In this document: positions 43,661-53,804 of the stretch, piece after piece
How positions within the stretch are numbered: the stretch's first letter is position 1
Layout of the letters: each line of letters starts with the position of its first letter
Assembly: GCA_032716605.1 (NCBI GenBank)
Contig: CM064501.1
Location: forward strand, 22,807,008-22,871,007
From: Paralithodes platypus
Lineage: Eukaryota > Arthropoda > Malacostraca > Decapoda > Lithodidae
Reading direction: 5' to 3'
DNA: 64,000 bases
The notes under the pieces: generated by a model
Database searches by the model: none
Told to the model about the DNA's origin: nothing
The model's input: the letters and a program-made list of their open reading frames with translations, nothing else
Made by a program: the position numbers and the translations under genes

Positions 43661-44083
43661 ATTTACATGTTTTCCATATACTATATATATTATTTTTTTC
43701 CTTAGTCATACTACTTTTCTTGTTACCTACACTTTTCTGACTATCTTTTAAATTTGCTTTATACATTGTTAAACACTTTACCTCTTCTTAATTTCCTGTG
43801 TTCTTAATTATCTGTCCTTTCTTAAATTTACATGTTTTCCATATACTGTATATAGTATTTTTTTTTCCCTTGGTCATAATACTTTTCTTGTTAATCTACA
43901 CTTTTCTGACTATCTTTTAAATTTGCTTTATACATTGTTAAACACTTTACCTCTTCTTAATTTCCTGTGTTCTTAATTATCTGCCCTTTCTTAAATTTAC
44001 ATGTTTTCCATATACTGTATATATTATTTTTTTCCCTTAGTCATACTACTTTTCTTGTTAACCTACACTTTTCTGACTATGCT
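43661..44083 (+). repeat. T-rich tandem repeat, period 165-169 bp, about 2.5 copies
   Basis: Units begin ATTTACATGTTTTCCATATA at 43661, 43826 and 43995. They lie between the coding region and the polypurine tract. They contain T runs and ATATATAT-like stretches but no coding frame. Confidence 0.8.
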
Positions 44084-44125
44084 TCTTTTTACTTCACCCT
44101 TGAGGCTCGAGGACGAGCCTATAAT

Positions 44126-44139
44126 GAAGGAGAGGGAAG
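44126..44139 (+). other. Polypurine tract before the 3' LTR
   Basis: GAAGGAGAGGGAAG is immediately followed by TAAAATGCCCC, the first bases of the 3' LTR. This fixes the LTR's first base and is the expected primer for plus-strand synthesis. Confidence 0.75.
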
Positions 44140-47100
44140 TAAAATGCCCCAGAACGAGAAGCCCAACACAGAAGCCATGAACGAACACCACACAGAAACA
44201 CCAAAGGAAAGGTCCACAGAACGAAAGGACCAGCTGACCGAGCCCGCCATTCCAGACAGGCCCAAGCCCGCAGGGCTAAACAGCTCCAGGACACACCCAT
44301 TTACCTTTTCTAAAACTGACCATTTTCCACACCTCACGTACACTAACCCCCTTGTGTCCTACACTCCTAACTACAAAGATGATGAACAGGAATATACATT
44401 CATATTAAAAAACACCCATGCCTGTCCCGACGTTGAGCCAATGCCAACACATCAGACAACCATAATTATATCTATGTATGTTCTTGCATCCGAGAAGTAG
44501 ATGTTATATATCTTAGAAGTTAAAACACCCACGCTGTCCCTAGACCTCGTATATCATTTTCCATGACGAGTATAGATATATGTAACCCGTGCCCAGTCGC
44601 CCCTTGCATTGTTCCTCTAGTAACTAAGTCTATAATATTAACTGCCACCAGCATTGATACGACATAGCGGCACTGTCCTTGCTACAAAGATGATGAATAA
44701 GAATATACATTCATATTAAAAACATGCCGTCCCGACGTTGAGCCAATGCCAACACATCAGACAGCCATAAATATATCTATGTATGTTCTTACATCCGAGA
44801 AGTAGATGTTATATATCTTAGAAGTTCAAACACCCACGCTTGTCCCTAGACCTCGTATATCATTTTCCATGACGAGTATAGATATATGTAACCCGTGCTC
44901 AGTCGCCCCTTGCATTGCTCCTCTAGTAACTAAGTATTAATATTAACATTCCCTAACATCTTGTCTTGCCAGACTAAGCTTCTGAAGACCCATCGCCCCA
45001 TAAATCTATGTATGCAATCCTTAGGTTAAGTATTTTCTCCGCCATTGTGTTCACCTTTTTCCATTTACTTTCCACAATTGTCATACGTCTTCCCCTTGCC
45101 TCCTTCGTATCCACAGCCCACACTACGCCAATTTATTTCGTGTCTTACACCTCTTACCCCAACCAGAGATTGTATAAGATAACCTGGTTACCAGTATCTG
45201 TCATAAGTACCCCGAAACAATAACTAAGTACCCCTACGAACTGCCGCTGTGGGTGGTATTTTATATTTAATAGAAAACACAGTTCCCAGGGCCAACTAAT
45301 AGTATCCATAACCCTCTGACTGATCACATAACTCTATCTTTTCCAGACTCATATACCACCCCATAGTTGCATTCCCCGGTAGCATTTGGCTAACGTATTC
45401 TACTGCCTTTTCAAACTTCCATATCAATTGTAGCCTAATGCCACCCCCACGCCCAGGGACCTTAGGGGCAAAATTTCCCTGTAGCCCTTGAACTCCCCCC
45501 CCCCCCTCTCATTAAGACACCCGCACTTCTCGACTCTTGTCCGACCTAGCCTCTCTCTCATACCTCTTGAAGATCCTTGAATTGTCTGTTACTAACGCTC
45601 TCCAACCTTTTATATATATACTCCTATCCAGCCTACCTTCACTTAGTAGGCCAGAACAACATTAGAACTTTACTAGCCCCTTGCATGCCATCTATTCTTA
45701 CAACACATTCACAACCCTGCACCCAATGGTCGTCGGTGCGAGGCTAGCCGCCCCGCCAGTAACTAACTTCTATTGCCATACTTCCAGATAAATGTGGCAG
45801 AGTTAGCAACCCAGTCTCCACCATATCCAGCAAACCCTACAATTAACAACCAGCTGAGTAAAACCAGCTAGCTAAGGCACCTTCGGTTTTGGTATTAAAG
45901 ACACTCCCATCTGTCTCATACACAGAGGGTTATTACAAACACTGGTGATATGGCAAGCCCCTAGCCACAGCCGCCGGACGACTATATCAGAGAGAGGGCG
46001 CCCAGCTCCCCCTTTTTGCCCACCCGAGGAGGGAGACCCCCACCCCCGCGGAGGTATACCTGGCCCCTGTTTTGACTTTCGAGTCATTGCCAGGTAGCAC
46101 AGGAATTCTTCCTATCGATGAACTAACCATGAATGACTAACACCTTTACTAACCTCTATTAACTCACAATAAACCAATTACCTTTCTTGCATGCTCTGAT
46201 CACTAAATTAGCACCTCAGCTATACCATAGAATGAAGATTGAACAATCTAGAGAGACGCTCCTATCACAGCTGTCCCCATCCTCCTCGCAAAGTAGATCC
46301 AGTCTCTCTCCCCTAAATACGTCCAGTATAGCCAAAATAGTACCTCTTACTAAGGCTCAGTTATATGAAAATATAAAGGCTTCCTATCACCCTGTGCCAC
46401 AACAGTAAATACCATCTTACCTAGTCCCCATATCTATTGAGAGCTCAATTAAGTCCATAAGACTCGAGATCCCTACTGTCTACAGGGTCCAGAACCGAGC
46501 CTATAAATCTAACTCCCACCCCCAGTCAAATCAGTTGAAAGCTAGACACCAACCAGGGGTCACTACCCTGCAGTTAATTTCTAGCTCTGCCCTTGTGTTG
46601 TTCCGGAGTGAGATCCCAGAACCGGCAGACTCCGTGGCAGATTTGGATAGAAGGACCTGCCCACGTATTGAAGAACTTCACACATATGGCCCCCCTGGAC
46701 GGCCGCGGAACCAGTCGTTAGCCCCCAACATCATGGACGCAAGATAACCAGGACCAGACCCATCAGATACTACCCAAGATTCCCTTTAGCAGTACTACAT
46801 ATTACTGTGCTGTTTTAGATTCACTAATTAATATTTCTACGAAGTGGCTAAGACCTTGCCCAATGTAATTCATACATAACCATTCCATTTGGGACGTACT
46901 AAGCGATCAGTGCTCTTTAATTAACAGGCGACCTTGACTCTCGTAATTACCTTATTCAGATATTAAAACTCTAGTGATATCTAACGTTCGCCCACTGATT
47001 TGCGTTCTATGTATTTCTGAGACAAGGATATAAAACTTAGATCAGTACCCCCTGAGGTTACTAGAATTCCCGTGCTCTAAAAATGCGTGTCTAATCTAGT

Positions 47101-47482
47101 CTGTGAACTACTACTTGTGCACCAGAGCTACCAGTAATAAATCTAACCGTGAATATGAATCTATAAGTAACATTGATGGTCTTCGGTATATAAACCTGTG
47201 AAATCAAAGCCAGTGATCAGAAGATTAATACCTGAACGTTGGAAGTGGGAGACTAGGCTCCATCCAGATCCACTTATGCTAGTGTTGTTCAATTCTATTA
47301 TATTGTCTTACACAAGTATTCTGCAGTGGTATATCAATAAACGTGATCATGTAACTTGCTACCATGTGTTTCTTTGTGTTCTCTATTCCTCATATCTTGT
47401 ATTGTGCATGCAGCCTTATATACCCAGTCAATTTAGAACTCACATTACCCAAGTTAAACCTGTAGAAAAACAGGGCATAACA
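44140..47482 (+). repeat. 3' LTR (D) of the giant-LTR element, 3.34 kb
   Basis: It is collinear with the 5' LTR, including the doubled segment (about 44370-44630 and 44685-44935), TATA box (47187) and AATAAA (47336). Differences from the 5' LTR are isolated substitutions and short homopolymer changes such as the C run near 45497. It ends in CAGGGCATAACA, then AAGTG. Confidence 0.9.
44144..44500 (+). CDS. ORF starting at LTR base 5, 118 codons, function unknown
   Basis: The ATG is embedded in the LTR start (TAAAATGCCC). The product is hydrophilic and rich in Glu, Lys, Thr, Pro and His, with MPQNEKPNTEAMNEHHTETP at its start and a DDEQEYTFIL segment. The frame is also open upstream across the polypurine tract to about 43967. 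It is longest here. LTR B keeps 106 codons, LTR C 87, and LTR A is frameshifted early. A 3' ORF overlapping U3 is a known position for retroviral accessory genes, but no similarity to any is seen. Coding status is unproven. Confidence 0.4.
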   Translation: MPQNEKPNTEAMNEHHTETPKERSTERKDQLTEPAIPDRPKPAGLNSSRTHPFTFSKTDHFPHLTYTNPLVSYTPNYKDDEQEYTFILKNTHACPDVEPMPTHQTTIIISMYVLASEK

Positions 47483-47551
47483 AAGTGTTTATACTTATAA
47501 GAGTTTGCAAAATATAAATATGTTCTAATGTATAACTAAGAACCCCAAAAG
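47483..47551. repeat. Short piece of the 20750-21185 repeat between two LTR elements
   Basis: These 69 bases equal about 21092-21160 and lie between the 3' LTR of the complete element and solo LTR E. They begin with the AAGTG duplication and end with AAAAG, the target duplication of LTR E. Confidence 0.8.
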
Positions 47552-50366
47552 TGTTATGCCCTGTTTTTCTACAGGTTTAACTTGGGTAATGCGAGTTCTA
47601 ACTGACTGGGTATATAAGGCTGCATGCACAATACAAGGTATGAGGAATAGAGAACACAAAAGAAACACATGGTAACAAGACACACGATCACGTTTATTAA
47701 TATACCACTGCTGAATACTCGTGCAAGACAATATGATAGAAATAAACAACACTAGCATAAGTGGATCTGGATGGAGCCTAGTCTCCCACTTCCAACGTTC
47801 AGGTATTAATCTTCTGATCACTGGCTTATTTAACAGGTTTATACTAGAGACCATCAATGTTACTTATAGATTCATATTCACTGTTAGATGTATTACTGGT
47901 AGCTCTGGTGCACAAGTAATAGTTCACAGACTAGATTAGACACGCGTATTTTAGAGCACGGGAATTCTAGTAACCTCAGGGGGGTACTGATCTAAGTTTT
48001 ATATTCTTATGGCAGAAATACGTAGAACACAAATCAGTGGGCGAACGTTAGATATCACTAGGGTGTTACTCCTATGTAATAATATCTGGATAAAGGTAAT
48101 TACGAGAGTTAATGTCGCCTGTTAATTAATAAACACTGATACGCTTAGCACTTCCCGACTGGAATGGTTATATATGAATTACACTGGGCAAAGATATAGC
48201 CACTTCGTAGAAATATTAATAAGTGAATCTCTAAATAGCACTGTAACAATGTAGTACTGATAGAGTGAATCTTGGGTAGTATCTGATTGGTCTGGTCCTG
48301 GTTATCTTGCGTCCATGATGTTGGGGGCTAGCGACTGGTTCCCCGGCCATCCAGGGTGCCCATATGTAGGAAGTTCTCAAATACGTGGACAGGTCCTTCT
48401 ATCCAAATCTGCCACGGAGTCTGCCAGCTCTGGAACTCACTTCTCAGCAACTAACAAGGATAGAGCTCAAGGCTAACTCTGGTGACCAACCTGGGTTGGT
48501 GTCTATCTTTCAACTGATTTTACTGGGGGCTGGAGCTGGGTTTATAGGCTCGGTTTTGGGCCCTGTAGGCCATAGGGATCTCGAGTCTTATGGAATTATT
48601 TGAGCTCTCAATAGATACGGGGACTAGGTAAGGTGGTGATTACTGTTGTGGCACATGGCTATAGGAAGCCTTCATAATATGATATAACTGAGCCTTAGTA
48701 AGAGGTACTATTTTGGCTATACTGGAAGTATTTAGGGGAGAGAGACTGGATCTACTTTGCGAGGAGGATGGGGACAGCTGTGATAGGAGCGTCTCTCTTA
48801 GATTGTTCAATCTTCATTCTATGGTATAGCTGAGGTGCTAATTTAGTGATCAGAGTATGCAAGAAAGGTAAATGGGTTATTGTGGTTTAATAAAGGTTAG
48901 TAAAGGGGTTAGTCATGCATGGTTAGTTCATTGATAGGAAGAATTCCTGTGCTACCTGGCAATGACCCAGAAGTCAAAACAGGGGTCAGGTATACCTCCG
49001 CAGGGGTGGGGGTCTCCCTCCTCGGGTGGGTAAAAAGGGGTAGCTGGGCGGCCTCTCTCTGGGATGGTCGTCCGGCGGCTGTGGCTAGGGGCTTGCCATA
49101 TCACCAGTGTTTGTAATAACCCTCTGTTTATGAGACAGATGTGGGTGTCCTTAATACCAAAACCGAAGGTGCCTTGGCTAGCTGGTTTTAATCGGTTGGT
49201 TGTTAATTGTATGGTTTGCTGGATGTGGTGGAGACTGGGTTGCTAACTCTGCCACATTTATCTGGAAGTATGGCAATAGAAGTTAGTTACTGGCGAGGCG
49301 GCTAGCCTCGCACCGACGACCATTGGGTGCAGGGTTGTGAATTGGTTGTAAGAGAATAGATGGCATGCAAGGGGTGAGTAAAGTTCTAATGTTGTTCCGG
49401 CCTACTACGGGAAGGTAGGCTGGATAGGAGTGTATATATAAAAGGTTGGAGAGCGTTAGCAACGGAAAAATCAAGGGTCTTCGAGAGGTATGAGGGAGAG
49501 GCTAGGTCGGACAAGAGTCGAGGAGCACGGGGTGTTAATGAGAGGGGGGAAGTTCAGGGGGCTACGTGGAAATTGGACCCTAAGGTCTCTGGGCGTGGGG
49601 GTGGCATTAGGCTACAGTTGATATTGGAGTTTGAAAGGACAGTGAAAGTACGTTAGCCAAATGCTACCGGGGGATGCAACTATGGGGTGGTATATGAGTC
49701 TGGAAAAGATAGAATCATGTGGACTGTGGGGCTGTGGGGGGAGAAGGAGGTTAAATGTAGGTGTGTGCTTGACTGTGGATAAAGTAGGGAAAAACATGGT
49801 GTATTATTACTCGTCAATACGAGGTGTTATGGACCTATTATTTGACACGATTTCCTGTGCGTCTAGCTGTCCCTGGGAACTGCGTTTTCTATGAAATATA
49901 GACCAAAGAAAAGCGGCAGTTCGTAGGGGTACTTCGTTATTTTTTCGAGGTACTATGATAGACAATGGAAAAGAAAGGTTATCTATACAATCTCTGGTTG
50001 GGGTAAGCATTAAGTTATAGCATGGTGGCTAACATCTTTAGTCATGGCTGTCTGGCGGGTTGGCATTGGCTCAACCTAAGGACAGGGCATGGGTGTTTTA
50101 ATATGAATGGGTATTCTTGTTCATCATCATGTAGGGAGAGTCTGGTGGGTAAGAGGTGTAGGACACGAAGCAAAATGGAGTAGTGTGGACTGTGGATACG
50201 AAGGAGGTGATTGGAAGACGTATAACAATTGTGGAAAAGTAAATGGAAAAGGTGAACACAATTGCGGATAAAGATAACTAACCTAAGGATTAAATACATA
50301 GATTTATGGGGGTGATTGGTCTTCAGAAACTTAGTCTGGCAAGACAAGGTATTTTAGGGTATGTTG

Positions 50367-50891
50367 TTGTTGTTGTTGTTGCTGTTCCCCAGGCTGCCTG
50401 GCCGAACAGCCCCAAGGCCCCGAGCAAGACCAAGGCCATAACCGAGCGCCCCCACAGAACCCTCCCTGCCTACCACAATAAAGCCTGGGTGACCGAAGCC
50501 ACTCCATGGCGGGGAGCTGAGGAGGGTGCGGAAACGCCCGGGAAACCAAAGCCCAACCCAGGGCCCTGTGCCTCTCAGCAATTATGAAGAGAAAGTTGAG
50601 GGGCAAAGGAAAAATGTGACGCTTTTGCTTCCAATCTTGGTAGATTGGGAGGTCAATCCACGGAAGAGACGGCGTCACTTGAGATTTAGAAAATATATAA
50701 GTAAAAGGAACAGTCAGATTAAGCTATGGGTATGGCAGAGATCGCTCAGTTCTCACTCTGATAGACCAGCCCATCACCACATGACTAGAACCCAATCCTC
50801 TCAGCATCAGCTAGGAAAGGCCCTAGAAAGCCGCCTTTGGCGGGGGGATAGCTCCCCTATTTCAACCCCTTTCGGAGTTGGGCACCCGCCT
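50367..50891 (-). mobile_element. Retroposon with (CAA)n tail, 15-bp target duplication
   Basis: The insert interrupts the LTR E minisatellite. TTTTAGGGTATGTTG occurs exactly at 50352-50366 and 50892-50906. On the minus strand it starts GGCGGGTGCCCAACTCC and ends in CAACAACAACAACAACAA. At 525 bp with no coding frame and a simple-repeat tail it behaves as a SINE. I cannot recognise a clear tRNA, 5S or 7SL head. Confidence 0.75.
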
Positions 50892-50901
50892 TTTTAGGGT
50901 A

Positions 50902-51297
50902 TGTTGATATTAATACTTAACCTAAGGATTGAATACATAGATTTATGGGGGCGATTGGTCTTCAGAAACTTAGTCTGGCAAGACAAGGTATTTTAGGGTA
51001 TGTTGATATTAATAACTAACCTAAGGATTGAATACATAGATTTATGGGGGCGATTGGTCTTCAGAAACTTAGTCTGGCAAGACAAGGTATTTTTAGGGTA
51101 TGTTGATATTAATAACTAACCTAAGGATTGAATACATAGATTTATGGGGGCGATTTGTCTTCAGAAACTTAGTCTGGCAAGACAAGGTATTTTAGGGTAT
51201 GTTGATAACTAACCTAAGGATTGAATACATAGATTTATGGGGGCGATTGGTCTTCAGAAACTTAGTCTGGCAAGACAAGGTATTTTAGAGTATGTTG
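50902..51297 (-). repeat. Minisatellite, about 100-bp period, in the U3 of LTR E
   Basis: Units of 98-102 bp containing CCTAAGGATTGAATACATAG, GGTCTTCAGAAACTTAGTC and TGGCAAGACAAGGTATTTTA recur four times here. A further unit lies left of the retroposon (about 50280-50366). The same sequence is single-copy in LTRs A-D (for example about 37985-38080). Confidence 0.8.
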
Positions 51298-52674
51298 ATA
51301 TTAATATCCTAACTTAGGGACAGGGCATGGGTGTATTAACTTAAGGTGTATTTATGTTCATCATCAGGTAGGTAGAGGTGTAGGACACGAGGGGTAGTGT
51401 ATACGCGAGGTGGGGGAAAGGGTTGTGAATTGTAAAGGGGTTGGTTTGAGGATAGGCGCCGCGCCGCTCGTGACCTAGGATAGTGACCCTGAATGCGCTG
51501 GACATAGGGGTGGCATCTCCCTACGATCGAACAGGTAGAGTGGTGTGTGCAGCGGGGCGTGAAGGATAAGTGGACAGGAGGACCCAAACAGGGTACCCTG
51601 AGCAGAGGGTCATGAAGCAAAATACAGGAGTGTGGATTGTGTATACGAAGGAGGTGATTGGAAGACGTATAACAATTGTGAAAAAGTAAATGGAAGAGAT
51701 GAACACAATGGCGGATAAAAGATAATTAACCTAAGGATTGAATGCATGCATGAATGACGACATTATAGCCGTCGTCCTAATAAGATGATGAAACCTGGTT
51801 GGTCTGCACGTGGCACAATACGACACAAGGACAGTGCCGCTATGTCGTATCAATACTGGTGGCATACTCCGGTTAATATTATATATACACTTAGTTACTA
51901 GAAGAACAAGGCAAGGGGGCGACTGAGCACGGGGGTACATATATCTATACTCGTCATGGAAAGGGAGATACGAGGTAGCTTTCCTGCATCTCTCCTGATA
52001 ATCGTCTGCAGATTGGTCATAGTGAGTTTATCCGAATTAACAGGCCTAAATCAATACAATAACTGGCATAGGGTTATCGGGTGTATAGAGTCGTGGTTAA
52101 AGGTTGGGAATCTATAGTTAGTGGATAAAACCACGGGAGGTTAGAGACTTAGAATTGGGGCTATGATTGTTATATAACTAAATACAGGGCTGACGTAATC
52201 ACGATCTGATTTGGTGTGAAATGGAAGTTAAGGTGTCTTAGATCGCCTCGAACCTACACAATGAAAGTATTATAGCCTGTATGGTGGTTACCTAATTAAA
52301 TACATACTTAGGTGGTACATCAAGAATATCAGTGAGTAAAGTATTGTGGTTTGTATATTGGAAGACTGTGATTGAGAGACGTATAATATGTGGAATGAAT
52401 TGAGAGAGATAGAGACCAAATCGGGAAAGGAAAACGGGGCCTGGGATATCGTTGGGGATGGTAGTTTCGCTCTCAGGACACAATGGCGGATAAAAGATAA
52501 TTAACCTAAGGATTGAATGCATGCATGAATGACGACATTATAGCCGTCGTCCTAATAAGATGATGAAACCTGGTTGGTTCCTGTGGCTCGTTAGGGTTGG
52601 AGGTTTCGCTCTCAGGATTTTTGTACCACAGCGTTCCTGTGGCATTTTAAAAAGATTCACAAAACCCAAATATA

Positions 52675-52694
52675 CGAAGCGTTTGTTGACGTTC
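52675..52694. repeat. Left edge of second copy of repeat R
   Basis: The bases up to the TTAA at 52695 match 31763-31783. They abut the MITE-4 insertion and continue after it at 53131. Confidence 0.6.
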
Positions 52695-52698
52695 TTAA

Positions 52699-53130
52699 CC
52701 CGTACAGCCCCAGCGACACGTCTGACGCGTCGGCGATGTATGTAACGCACAGCCCCAGCGACGCGCCTGACGCGTCACCCTAATTGCGCCGACCGTAACC
52801 TCCGGTGTAGCCACTCAAGAGGGCTCAGATTTGTATGGGAACTGTGTACGTATCCCACGCAACCGTGCCGATGGTTGAAAACTCTCAAAGTCCACGTGCG
52901 TGCGCGTGAGCGCGCAATAACCTGGTTTTTTGGGGTAATTGCCTTCAATTTTTTACTCTTGTAAAATACGTTTTCGGGGGCTCTACATTTTTTAAGCTTT
53001 TTGAGCGGTTTTTCGTGGTTTTTCCTTCATTCCTAACCCATTCGCTATTGTTTCTGGAATAAAACCATTTTTTGAAAACCGGCCGGGTTCTGGTGAACAA
53101 ACATTACAAAACTAGCCGGGGCTCCACGGG
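52699..53130. mobile_element. MITE-4, TTAA-flanked miniature element (432 bp)
   Basis: TTAA lies at 52695-52698 and 53131-53134. Ends are inverted repeats: CCCGTACAGCCCC on the left and CCCGTGGAGCCCC inward from the right. The other copy of repeat R has a single unoccupied TTAA at the matching place (about 31784-31787). It contains a direct repeat of CAGCCCCAGCGAC (52706 and 52750). No transposase frame. Confidence 0.85.
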
Positions 53131-53134
53131 TTAA

Positions 53135-53790
53135 AAAATAAATAAAAATAAAAATAAACAAGCTTGCGTACGCTTATACGATATCGGGAAAGTAATGCTT
53201 CTTTATTAAACCCTCTAAGTAGCATATTATCATTTATTATGTAAATGTTTGTTAAACTAATGGAACTGAAATTGTGTACTTTGACTTCCAAACCAATCTG
53301 ATGATCTCTGAACTTTGAAATAATTGTAATTGTTTCGAAATCTGACCTTGTTCATTATAGCGGAATGAAGGTTCTTGGTACGATGTTGCCAATGTAGCTA
53401 CTACCGCTAAATCCAGCGAATCACTTCCATCTAGCGACATCAAGATGTGATGAATTCTAGCGATATTCAAGTTAGTTTCCCTATTGTAAGGAATTGGAGA
53501 GATGTTTCGATTGTTAAAGATTATTCTAGATACTTCAACATATGTTTTCTAGTGACATACAAGTTTTTAGTGTCTGGTGACTATCTAGCGATTTGTCAAT
53601 GCTATTCTAGCATACATTTGTGCTTTAGTTTATCATGCATTTCTTTTTCTAAATTTGCCCTATTTCTCCAGAAGACTTCCTACATGGTATAGTGTATTGT
53701 TCTAGTGATAATTAAATATTATATAGGGCTGTTTTAAGTTGGCTGATGAATATGAAGCAGTAATATGCTGGACGATGAGAACACTGTATA
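53135..53790. repeat. Dispersed repeat R, second copy (empty site for LTR B)
   Basis: It matches 31788-31829 joined to 34876-35470 in the same orientation. The junction GGGAAAGTAATGCTTC is uninterrupted here, which shows the target of solo LTR B. It ends where the LINE 3' tail begins. Confidence 0.75.
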
Positions 53791-53804
53791 GCCGCATTTG
53801 CCTT

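Larger units (their letters stand above)
37187..47482 (+). mobile_element. Complete giant-LTR, gag-only retroelement (10.3 kb)
   Basis: Two collinear LTRs (37187-40536 and 44140-47482) enclose a 3.6-kb interior and the whole is flanked by AAGTG at 37182-37186 and 47483-47487. The empty target (AAGTAAGTGTTTATAC) is present at about 21088-21103. A candidate primer-binding site and polypurine tract lie at the expected inner edges. The interior has a single capsid-like, proline-rich ORF and no protease, RT, RNase H or integrase that I can read in any frame. It would depend on another element's enzymes. The two LTRs differ at only scattered positions and homopolymers, so the insertion is relatively young. 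Confidence 0.9.
47552..52649 (-). mobile_element. Giant-LTR family, diverged and enlarged solo LTR E (5.1 kb)
   Basis: On the plus strand it runs from TGTTATGCCCTG to GTGGCATTTTA and is flanked by AAAAG (47547-47551 and 52650-52654). The empty site CCCCAAAAGATTC is present at about 21151-21163. The first 2 kb match LTRs A-D. The U3 part differs: its terminal bases read TAAAATGCCACAGGAACG, and it holds a minisatellite, a retroposon and segments absent from the other copies. No gag, primer-binding site or second LTR was seen, so it is a solo LTR. Confidence 0.8.

Noticed and set aside
49661..50587. Short ORFs in LTR E, including Pro/Gln-rich frames near 50350-50587
   Set aside because: They fall in the retroposon with its CAA tail or in diverged U3 sequence, and frames on both strands overlap.
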